DNA of 5,297 nucleotides from contig JBCCLI010000439.1 of assembly GCA_039026975.1 (NCBI GenBank), forward strand, positions 1 to 5,297, given 5' to 3'. The position numbers and the translations under genes are program-made. Below, in pieces: positions 1 through 4,916 of this stretch. The notes below the pieces were generated by a model. That model ran no database searches. It saw only the letters and a list, made by a program, of their open reading frames with translations, and was not told the DNA's origin. The stretch is from JBCBKZ01 sp039026975. GTDB lineage: Bacteria > Bacteroidota > Bacteroidia > J057. Every line of letters begins with the position of its first letter. Position 1 is the first letter of the stretch.

Positions 1-2
1 AA

Positions 3-356
3 GTCATAGCCAAACATATTGCCAAGTGTGTGGAAACAGGGCTCTTAATTCATATTTCTGAGCTAGACATTATTTTCAATAAACATGGAGAAAAAGGGAA
101 AGGCATACAGATTTATGATGAGCTTACGCCAGCAATGAGAGAGCAGCAAGCCGAAAAGTATAAGCAACTAGCGCGTATGTATAATGAGCTTGTTCCTTAT
201 GACCAGCGGTATGGAATTACGCTTTGGGGCTTTTCTGACCGTTTCACCTGGATCAGGTATTTCTTCAATATCATGGACTGGCCCCTCATTTTTGATGACG
301 ATCTTAATAAAAAGCCTGCCTATCACGGGTTCAGGAAAGGGTTGATGGGGGAGTAA
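3..356 (+). CDS. Endo-1,4-beta-xylanase, GH10 family, C-terminal fragment (5' end outside window)
   Basis: This is the last 117 residues of a glycoside hydrolase family 10 enzyme, which cleaves internal beta-1,4 bonds of xylan with retention of configuration. The frame is open to the left edge, so the in-frame GTG at 30 is not the real start; the acid/base glutamate and most of the TIM barrel lie outside the window. Visible family marks are GLLIHISELDI, in which the Glu at bases 60-62 matches the GH10 catalytic nucleophile at the end of strand beta-7; GITLWGFSDRFTWI, carrying the two conserved Trp residues around the active site; and the terminal pattern PLIFDDDLNKKPAYHGF, typical of the last GH10 helix. 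It ends with TAA. No carbohydrate-binding module or T9SS tail follows, so the enzyme ends at its catalytic domain. The family call is firm; exact substrate (xylan or mixed glucan) and location cannot be judged from this fragment. Confidence 0.93.
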   Translation, partial: VIAKHIAKCVETGLLIHISELDIIFNKHGEKGKGIQIYDELTPAMREQQAEKYKQLARMYNELVPYDQRYGITLWGFSDRFTWIRYFFNIMDWPLIFDDDLNKKPAYHGFRKGLMGE

Positions 357-647
357 ACTAGTTAATCTATGGTGGTGTAGTATAGGCCTCACAGCAAGAG
401 GTACTAATTGCACCCTCAAAGTTGTTTTCATCACTAAAGACATCTTCGGTGAAGGAGAAAATCCCTCCAGAACATTTAGCGGAAGCTATTCAATACAGAA
501 GTTTGGAAAGAGAGAGTTGAGGGAGTTAGAATTATAAATAAAAAGGAATCATTTGAAGATTAGTAGCTATGAAATTGAAAAATAATCTTCTTTTATATAC
601 TTTAATCTATTATATTATTCTTCCATCCTACCTTTTAGTCCAGATAA
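357..647. other. Intergenic region without a convincing gene
   Basis: These 291 bases separate the xylanase from the XRE gene. The first part (to about 540) has ordinary composition and the rest is strongly AT-rich, so the compositional boundary of the accessory block seems to fall here. A weak bulged hairpin (383-406, CCTC/GAGG core) lacks a T-tract. A 45-codon stretch without stops (386-520) has no usual start codon. A T-rich run (586-640) precedes the XRE start. No tRNA, IS end or long repeat is visible. Confidence 0.6.
575..605 (+). promoter_or_regulatory. Weak candidate promoter for the XRE gene
   Basis: A TTG at 575-577 is followed after 20 bases by TACTTTAA (598-605), which matches four of the six fixed positions of the Bacteroidota -7 box TAnnTTTG. 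The surrounding sequence is very AT-rich and it lies about 45 bases before the ATG at 648. The match is poor, and it is listed only because no better candidate exists upstream of the gene. Confidence 0.22.
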
Positions 648-1112
648 ATGGATTCTGCTCTAGTGGAATTATTACGAGAAAAATTAAAAGACGCAGGTCT
701 AAAGAAAGCAAGATTTGGGGAGAAGATTGGTGTTTCTAGAAGTAAAGGATATAACATTCTAGATGGAAAGACTAGCGTAAATATCCAAGATCTAGAAAAA
801 ATATGTATTACTCTGGGCTATAATTTTTTTGAATACCTGTCTCAAAAGTTAAAAACAGATATTTCTAATGAACATATTCCTAATTATGTAGAGCCCTCTT
901 TTGAAAGGAAAGCTAGTGATAAGATAGTTGAATTAGAACATCCAAAATATGAGATTCTCAAACAAGAAAATTCAAATTTAAAATCTGAGAACTCACAGTT
1001 GAAAAAAGAGAATCTATTACTCGAAAAATTAAATCGAAAATCTGATAAAATAGAGCATCTACTGGAACGGATAGTTACACTGGAAGATGAAATCCATGAT
1101 CTATTATCTTGA
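648..1112 (+). CDS. XRE-type helix-turn-helix protein with C-terminal leucine zipper
   Basis: A 154-residue protein, probably a DNA-binding regulator. Residues about 5-67 read as a lambda-repressor/XRE-like HTH: a helix LLREKLKDAG, then KARFGEKIGVSRSKGYNILDGKTSVNIQDLEKICITLGYNFFEYL, which fits the five-helix pattern with the turn near IGVSR. Residues 71-95 are a polar linker. Residues about 96-153 form a strong coiled coil with leucines at 104, 111, 118 and 125 and at 138, 145 and 152, and asparagines at 108, 115 and 122. Such Asn spacing in the core is known from bZIP-like parallel dimers. No enzymatic or peptidase domain is present, unlike LexA/CI-type repressors. The start at 648 is the first ATG in frame and lies directly before the HTH; no Shine-Dalgarno is seen, as usual in this phylum. 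It converges with the TIR-like gene and is AT-rich like it. Targets are unknown; autoregulation or control of the TIR-like gene is inference. Confidence 0.85.
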   Translation: MDSALVELLREKLKDAGLKKARFGEKIGVSRSKGYNILDGKTSVNIQDLEKICITLGYNFFEYLSQKLKTDISNEHIPNYVEPSFERKASDKIVELEHPKYEILKQENSNLKSENSQLKKENLLLEKLNRKSDKIEHLLERIVTLEDEIHDLLS

Positions 1113-1155
1113 AAAGTAAATTTATAATATACTTTTCCACATAAATTTACTTTTT
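1112..1155 (+). terminator. Intrinsic terminator of the XRE gene, overlapping its stop codon
   Basis: A perfect 14-base inverted repeat (1112-1125 with 1141-1154; arms AAAAGTAAATTTAT and ATAAATTTACTTTT) encloses a 15-base loop and is followed by further T residues to 1157. The left arm begins at the last base of the XRE stop codon. The stem is almost all A-T, so it is weaker than a GC-rich terminator, but its length and T-tract support termination or 3'-end protection. The arm is A-rich on the other side, so it could also act on transcripts arriving from the opposite strand. Confidence 0.65.
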
Positions 1156-1196
1156 TTCCACAATAATGGATAAACTGATAGATTTTACTTAAAATA

Positions 1197-1225
1197 AAGT
1201 ATGAACATTCATACTTACAAGTATG
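1197..1225. promoter_or_regulatory. Palindromic operator-like site with an extra half-site
   Basis: AAGTATGAA (1197-1205) and TTCATACTT (1208-1216) form a perfect 9-base inverted repeat with a 2-base gap. AAGTATG occurs again at 1219-1225 in the orientation of the left arm. A symmetrical site of about 20 bases is the size bound by a dimeric XRE-type protein, and the third half-site suggests cooperative binding. It lies about 90 bases before the promoter at 1285-1314. Which protein binds here, if any, is unknown. Confidence 0.4.
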
Positions 1226-1284
1226 TGGATTGAATCCTAAGGTGTAGTTCTTACGTATCTTACTATCCGATACTGCCTACCTGC

Positions 1285-1314
1285 TTGGTAGATCGAAAAA
1301 ATATGCTATATTTG
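1285..1314 (+). promoter_or_regulatory. Bacteroidota-type promoter facing into the TIR-like gene's 3' end
   Basis: TTG at 1285-1287 is followed after 19 bases by TATATTTG (1307-1314), a full match to the -7 box TAnnTTTG with standard spacing to the -33 element. Transcription would start near 1318-1322 on the plus strand. No ORF follows, so the product would be a non-coding RNA, possibly antisense to the 3' part of the TIR-like mRNA. Confidence 0.5.
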
Positions 1315-1369
1315 TAGCCCTTTCAGTTACGTATAGATTTTACAGGTAACTGTAATTTCCACATAGCAT
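1303..1369 (+). repeat. Nested inverted repeats downstream of the promoter; possible small RNA
   Basis: An outer pair ATGCTAT (1303-1309) / ATAGCAT (1363-1369) encloses an inner pair CAGTTAC (1324-1330) / GTAACTG (1346-1352) around a 15-base loop. The outer left arm overlaps the -7 box, so in a transcript started near 1320 only the inner stem could form. The inner pair would then give a hairpin close to the RNA's 5' end. An alternative overlapping palindrome, TACAG/CTGTA, lies at 1341-1354. Arms of 7 bases are short, so some may be chance in AT-rich DNA. Confidence 0.35.
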
Positions 1370-1511
1370 CTTATACTGTTATTGCAAGTAGATGAAGATA
1401 TATTAAAGAAACATTATTGGAATGAAGAATCTTTTTAAAATTGGAGGAGGAGGTACAGGATGAGCTCTATTCTTTCCAAATAAAATGTAAAGGCCTAAAA
1501 CCAACAGCCAT

Positions 1512-2597
1512 TTATATAATTCCTTTTCTACTATCAAGATTAAATTCCCACTCTAATCTTGATTCCAGAATGTTGGCATCAAATTCCTGAATTTCATAAG
1601 AATGGGTGATGAAGTTTTCTTCATTGCTAGTCTCTCTAAGCTTCCGAAGAGGTAATGTCTTTTGCTGATCAATCCCATCCCTTCTCTTCTCAAAAGCATT
1701 TAAAAAAAGAAGATCCCACTGGTTACTACATTCAAGATTAAAAAATATCTTCTCAGCTGTACTCTTCAGGATGAAGTATGACAGCTCATTTTTTGGAAAA
1801 AAACCCTCCCACTTGTAACGGTAAGAATAAGTAAGCTTCTTTCCTGTCTGAAGTTGGTCTCTAAACATGATCTTTACTTCTTTCCTATTTGGTGAATCAA
1901 GAATTAACCTGACACCAAGTGGATTACCTTGCTCATCCCACGCTATTAATTCTAGATTTTTATATGAGCAAGATTGAGAATAACAAAAAATTGCATGATT
2001 CCGATTTGAAAGGAATCCTCCTATAGCTTCAATTGTAACTTTCTTTTGAATAATTGAATCTCCCTGGTCATTCAAAATCTTTATAGAATAATCTGCCTCA
2101 ATCTCTTTAATTCCTTCCGGATCCATTAAAACCCCTCCTTTCATTAAACTAGTCTGGATCGCCTCTGAGACTTGATTACAGAACCCACTTAAGGCAGGTT
2201 TAAGTTTTTTGTCTTTAGGATTGTATTCTCCATATACTAAGCCCGATAAATCAGAAAGTGCATCAAGCTTATCCCCTCTTGGCTTTACAAAGAAAACTCT
2301 TTCTTGCCCTAAACTCCCCATAAATAGCCCCATTTCAAATATTACATTGTCCCTAACCGTAGGGGTAACTTTTCCACGAATTAATGAAAGATCGTCTGGA
2401 GTGAAGACAAATATCCCAAATTCTACCTCTTGTAAAATTTGGAATAGATTCTCTAAAAGACTTTTTGACAGCTTAAAAATACCTTTATCCCACGTCCTAG
2501 GTAAAAACTTATCACTCTCCTGACTAAGGTTATCTGCTATTGCATTTGCTATTGGAAGCCCTTCTTTAGAAGAACCTATAAATATCCTAGCAACCAT
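1512..2597 (-). CDS. TIR-like nucleotide-binding protein of the CAP12/Pycsar effector family, with unassigned C-terminal domain
   Basis: A 361-residue protein. Residues 1-150 match the TIR-like domain found in CBASS Cap12 and Pycsar effectors: FIGSS (6-10) at strand one, W36 and the FKLSKSLLENL helix (41-51), FGIFVFTPDD (60-69), RG (74-75), VRDNVIFEMGLFMG (81-94) and RVFFVKPRG (100-108). E88 in FEMG is in the position of the catalytic glutamate that cleaves NAD+ in this family. The expected role is NAD depletion during phage infection, killing or arresting the cell; this is family knowledge. Residues about 160-361 read as a beta-rich region (YSIKILN..., YKNLELIAWDEQGNPLGVRLIL, KLTYSYRYKWEGFFP, SYFILKSTAEKIFFNL) that I cannot assign. 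It has no recognisable STING, SAVED or cyclic-nucleotide-binding signature and no membrane span. It may be the sensor. The start at 2597 puts FIGSS at the normal distance from the N-terminus. The gene is AT-rich, stands alone on its strand, and no cyclase lies nearby. Confidence 0.85.
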   Translation of the reverse strand: MVARIFIGSSKEGLPIANAIADNLSQESDKFLPRTWDKGIFKLSKSLLENLFQILQEVEFGIFVFTPDDLSLIRGKVTPTVRDNVIFEMGLFMGSLGQERVFFVKPRGDKLDALSDLSGLVYGEYNPKDKKLKPALSGFCNQVSEAIQTSLMKGGVLMDPEGIKEIEADYSIKILNDQGDSIIQKKVTIEAIGGFLSNRNHAIFCYSQSCSYKNLELIAWDEQGNPLGVRLILDSPNRKEVKIMFRDQLQTGKKLTYSYRYKWEGFFPKNELSYFILKSTAEKIFFNLECSNQWDLLFLNAFEKRRDGIDQQKTLPLRKLRETSNEENFITHSYEIQEFDANILESRLEWEFNLDSRKGII

Positions 2598-2934
2598 TAA
2601 AAAAGAAATTATACATTAGAAAATTCTCATAAAATATAAATTTAATGACCTATTAAAAAAATAAAATCTGAATTCCTGAAATTCAAATTACGTTTTAAGC
2701 AATATTCCTAAACTAAAACTAAATCTTTCTAGGAATAATTGTTACCCCCTAAAGAATTTAATAAACGCCTAATTATTGGCTTGACTTGTGAAATAAATAT
2801 CATCTGTAAAGTCTACATAACTTGTTTAGAAGATTCAGGCAAAAATGTACAGAAGCCCAGACAGGAAGAGCTAGGGAAACATAAAAGGCCACTCCCTCAC
2901 AGAAGCAGCCTCACCTCAATTACAAAAACTCTTG
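2598..2934. other. Intergenic region upstream of the TIR-like gene
   Basis: No convincing gene is seen. The part next to the TIR-like start is highly AT-rich; on the minus strand TATATTTT (2638-2631) is one base off a -7 box but has no -33 partner. An inverted repeat TATTCCTA (2703-2710) / TAGGAATA (2730-2737) lies about 105 bases above the TIR-like start. Composition becomes less AT-rich after about 2820, marking the probable right edge of the accessory block. A plus-strand frame at 2739-2945 starts with TTG, has no family features and is rejected. Confidence 0.55.
2703..2737. repeat. 8-base inverted repeat upstream of the TIR-like gene
   Basis: TATTCCTA (2703-2710) and TAGGAATA (2730-2737) are perfect reverse complements separated by 19 bases. 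It may be a regulatory site or a weak hairpin; the spacing is too large for a simple dimer operator and no T-tract follows directly on either side. Confidence 0.25.
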
Positions 2935-3192
2935 CTAATACGTAATACTATCGGACGCACAACGGTAGAGGTGTATGCTATCCGTGAGCCTATATACACT
3001 CACATTTTCCTGGGGGTGTAGCTTATGGAAGTGTTCGTAGGCATCTTCAACATGGGTTGCATACCAGATGACAGTTGCGGTGGCGGAGGCACGTTCAGTG
3101 AAAGTAGCACTCACTTGGAAGTTACTGGAAATGGCCCAGGCTGATCCTATCAGGAACGCCAAAATCATAGGAATAAAGTCTTCTACGCTCAT
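2935..3192 (-). CDS. Small hypothetical protein with one N-terminal membrane segment
   Basis: An 85-residue protein that I do not recognise. Residues 7-22 (IPMILAFLIGSAWAIS) are a hydrophobic stretch fit for one transmembrane helix. The segment before it is acidic (MSVEDF) and lacks the Lys/Arg expected of a Sec signal peptide, so a membrane anchor is more likely than cleavage. The rest is a small mixed domain, FTERASATATVIWYATHVEDAYEHFHKLHP followed by ENVSVYRLTDSIHLYRC, which could form an alpha/beta fold. The gene begins 45 bases after the WYL regulator's stop on the same strand, so the two may be co-transcribed, although a perfect -7 box (3218-3211) gives it a possible promoter of its own. 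Its base composition resembles the WYL gene rather than the AT-rich block. No family-level support can be given, so the gene call itself is moderate. Confidence 0.55.
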   Translation of the reverse strand: MSVEDFIPMILAFLIGSAWAISSNFQVSATFTERASATATVIWYATHVEDAYEHFHKLHPQENVSVYRLTDSIHLYRCASDSITY

Positions 3193-3210
3193 ATTATTTC
3201 AGCTTATATC

Positions 3211-3235
3211 CAAAGCTAATAGGAGCAAGTGACAA
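3211..3235 (-). promoter_or_regulatory. Possible promoter of the small membrane protein gene
   Basis: On the minus strand TAGCTTTG (3218-3211) matches the Bacteroidota -7 box at all fixed positions, 18 bases before the ATG at 3192. A TTG (3235-3233) lies only 14 bases upstream of it, shorter than the usual 19-21, so the -33 element is doubtful. Confidence 0.35.
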
Positions 3236-3253
3236 CCCTATGTCAGTAGGGTT
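3234..3253 (-). repeat. Stem-loop across the stop codon of the WYL regulator gene
   Basis: AACCCTA (3234-3240) and TAGGGTT (3247-3253) are a perfect 7-base inverted repeat with a 6-base loop; the TAG stop lies within one arm. No T-tract follows on the minus strand, so this is not a standard intrinsic terminator. It could stabilise the 3' end or reduce read-through into the small gene downstream. Confidence 0.35.
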
Positions 3254-4209
3254 CCAGAATTTTTCCAATAATGATCCACTAATTCCTGAACACGGACCAT
3301 CATCTCCTCTTGAAGGAGTTTTGGGCTGATAATAGCTACCTTATCCCCAAATCCCAGTAGCCATCTACTGAACCTGGGAAGGCTTCCTATCAGGAATTCC
3401 ATCTCTACTTTGTCGTCTAGGGATTTCTCTCCTGTCCAGCCATACATATACTTTTGTTCGCCTACATAGCGGAGGGCTTCCCGCTTAAAATGGAGGACTA
3501 CCTTGTACACATCTCCCTGATAGACCATGCTGTCCAAAAATTTCTGGTATAACTTCGGATCTTTCTCCTTAAAAAAGGTAGGCGTTAGCTGAAGCTTGCT
3601 GATCCTGTCAAGTCGGAAATTTCTGAAGTCTTCCCGTTTCCGACTATAGGCCATCAGATGCCAGCGATTAGAATAGAAACTGAGGCTTATAGGCTCTACT
3701 TCTCTAGGGGCTACTTCCCCAGAATAGTAAGAATAGTATTCAAAAGTGAGGACCTGTTTCTGGAGAATTCCCTTTTGTATTTCTGATAAGAAGAGAGTTT
3801 CATGTCCAGAAGAGTAATTAGGAGAAAGAGATACCTGTACCCGTTCTTCCAACTCACTTACCTGATCCTGGGTGTCTACCTGGAGAATGGACTTTACCTT
3901 CATTAAGGCTTGATCTATATCCTTCGATATCTGCTGATCAGAAAACTTAGCCCCCAGTTTTCCTGACAGCAGTAGGGCGCTGGCCTCTTCCGGTGTGAAT
4001 TGGACTGGCGGGAGCCGATAATGCTCTGAAAGGTAGTAGCCTACCCCTGCTTCAGCTCCTATGGGAACACCTGCTTCCTCTAAGGCTCGAATATCTCTAT
4101 AAACGGAGCGGAGGCTGATCTCAAACCTGTCAGCTATTTCTTGTGCCTTGACCACTTTCTTGGACTGAAGGTGGATCAGGATAGCACTTAGTCTGTCGAT
4201 ACGATTCAT
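3238..4209 (-). CDS. YafY-like HTH/WYL-domain transcriptional regulator
   Basis: A 323-residue regulator of normal family length. Residues 1-60 form a winged HTH of the HTH_11/DeoR-like type: MNRIDRLSAILIHLQSKKVVKAQEIADRFEISLRSVYRDIRALEEAGVPIGAEAGVGYYL, with the recognition helix near SLRSVYRDIRAL (32-43) and the wing near GAEAGVGYYL. After a helical linker (70-135), residues about 143-208 form the WYL domain with the Sm-like pattern, here W183-H184-L185 in place of W-Y-L, and the conserved NFRLDRI (197-203). Residues about 233-312 match the C-terminal WCX extension. WYL domains are known to sense ligands, in some cases nucleic acids, and many such regulators act on neighbouring genes. The start lies 2 bases from a palindrome (4211-4231) that is a candidate autoregulatory operator. 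Possible targets are itself, the small downstream gene and the divergent DUF3109 gene. The family call is firm; ligand and targets are unknown. Confidence 0.93.
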   Translation of the reverse strand: MNRIDRLSAILIHLQSKKVVKAQEIADRFEISLRSVYRDIRALEEAGVPIGAEAGVGYYLSEHYRLPPVQFTPEEASALLLSGKLGAKFSDQQISKDIDQALMKVKSILQVDTQDQVSELEERVQVSLSPNYSSGHETLFLSEIQKGILQKQVLTFEYYSYYSGEVAPREVEPISLSFYSNRWHLMAYSRKREDFRNFRLDRISKLQLTPTFFKEKDPKLYQKFLDSMVYQGDVYKVVLHFKREALRYVGEQKYMYGWTGEKSLDDKVEMEFLIGSLPRFSRWLLGFGDKVAIISPKLLQEEMMVRVQELVDHYWKNSGTLLT

Positions 4210-4210
4210 G

Positions 4211-4231
4211 ATTGCTAATGTTATTAGCTAT
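4211..4231. promoter_or_regulatory. Palindromic candidate operator immediately upstream of the WYL regulator
   Basis: GCTAAT (4214-4219), GTT, ATTAGC (4223-4228) form a perfect 6+3+6 palindrome. After one mismatch, two more base pairs (4211-4212 with 4230-4231) extend it to 21 bases. It sits directly above the regulator's ATG on the minus strand, where a bound dimer could block expression, and within the 95-base divergent promoter region shared with the DUF3109 gene. Confidence 0.45.
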
Positions 4232-4295
4232 ACGCGGAAAATAGTGGAAGTTTTCACATATCCCTAGAAAACCAGGAAAAGGACTTCATAATCCC

Positions 4296-4303
4296 TACAT
4301 TTG
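4296..4303 (+). promoter_or_regulatory. Perfect -7 box directly before the DUF3109 start
   Basis: TACATTTG matches TAnnTTTG exactly and ends one base before the ATG at 4305. No TTG is found 19-21 bases upstream. If used, transcription would begin at or just after the start codon, giving a leaderless mRNA; otherwise the match is chance. Confidence 0.3.
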
Positions 4304-4304
4304 C

Positions 4305-4916
4305 ATGATGGAGTGGAAAAGGAATAAAGCCAACCTGGTCCAGATCGGAGATATTCTCATAAGTACAGAAATTTTTGATGAGGCTTTTATCTGTGATCTG
4401 CTGAAGTGTAAGGGTGCCTGCTGTGTGGAAGGGGACTTGGGAGCCCCCCTGGAAAAGGAGGAACTCACCATTCTGGTAAACGAACTAGAACATATCCGTC
4501 CTTACCTAAATCAAAAAGGGAAAGCTGCTATAGAGGAACAAGGCCCATATGTATATGACTTCACAGGAGATTATTCTACTCCCCTGGTAGAAGGGAAAGA
4601 ATGTGCTTATACCATATTTAATGAGCAAGGAATGGCGCTATGTGGCATAGAACAAGCCTATGCAGAGGGGAAGACTACTTTTAAGAAACCGATTTCCTGC
4701 CACTTATATCCTATAAGAGTAACCAAAACCCGGCACCTGGAGGCCCTAAACTATGACAGATGGGATATTTGTAGTCCTGCCTGTAGTAAGGGATCCGCTA
4801 TGGGGGTAAAGGTATATGAGTTCTTAAAAGGCCCTCTTATCAGAAAGTATGGAGAGGAATTCTACGGAGAGCTTTGTCTTTTAGCAGAAGCCTATTTAGC
4901 AGAACCTGAAGACTAA
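4305..4916 (+). CDS. DUF3109 family cysteine-cluster protein
   Basis: A 203-residue soluble protein of the DUF3109 family, common in Bacteroidota and related to the YkgJ-type cysteine-cluster proteins thought to bind zinc or iron. Cysteines are ordered as C30, C35, C39-C40 (ICDLLKCKGACCVEGDLGAPL), C100 (GKECAYTIF), C113 (ALCGIEQAY), C132 with H133 (SCHLYPIRV), then C156 and C160 (DICSPACSKG). This is the complete family signature, so a metal-binding site is likely intact. The biochemical function is not known. Two adjacent ATGs (4305 and 4308) are possible; no later start is available before the conserved region, which begins about residue 11. It is divergent from the WYL regulator across 95 bases and overlaps the convergent gene by four bases at its stop. 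Composition matches the WYL gene. Confidence 0.92.
   Translation: MMEWKRNKANLVQIGDILISTEIFDEAFICDLLKCKGACCVEGDLGAPLEKEELTILVNELEHIRPYLNQKGKAAIEEQGPYVYDFTGDYSTPLVEGKECAYTIFNEQGMALCGIEQAYAEGKTTFKKPISCHLYPIRVTKTRHLEALNYDRWDICSPACSKGSAMGVKVYEFLKGPLIRKYGEEFYGELCLLAEAYLAEPED

Larger units (their letters stand above)
1113..1511. other. Structured non-coding spacer between the convergent XRE and TIR-like genes
   Basis: No convincing ORF lies in these 399 bases on either strand. It holds the XRE terminator hairpin, a 20-base palindrome with a third half-site (1197-1225), a good Bacteroidota promoter (1285-1314, plus strand) and nested inverted repeats downstream of it (1303-1369). Short direct repeats recur: ATAGATTTTAC at 1178-1188 and 1333-1343, and TTACGTAT at 1251-1258 and 1327-1334. 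A G-rich GGAGGAGGAGG run near 1443-1453 precedes no credible coding frame. Confidence 0.6.

Noticed and set aside
383..406. Hairpin after the xylanase gene
   Set aside because: Only a 4-base perfect core with a bulge and no T-tract; not enough for a terminator.
168..443. 91-codon minus-strand frame
   Set aside because: It lies opposite the GH10 3' end, whose protein motifs are unmistakable; its translation has no domain or membrane pattern.
386..520. Stop-free 45-codon stretch including IPPEHLAEAIQYRSLERES
   Set aside because: It could be a remnant of a lost gene, but it has no ATG/GTG in a suitable place and no recognisable family; too short to call a pseudogene.
1303..1369. Retron-like or CRISPR-like structured RNA
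   Set aside because: No reverse transcriptase or cas gene is present, and the repeats are short inverted pairs, not a regular array.
2209..2523. 104-codon plus-strand frame
   Set aside because: It is fully antisense to the TIR-like domain, with a Ser/Pro-rich translation and no family features.
2880..2934. Terminator for the small membrane protein gene on the minus strand
   Set aside because: Only an AGGC/GCCT pair with a large loop before a short T run; too weak to list.
2739..2945. 68-codon plus-strand frame with a TTG start
   Set aside because: Rare start codon, no domain, crosses the compositional boundary and overlaps the small membrane protein gene at its end.
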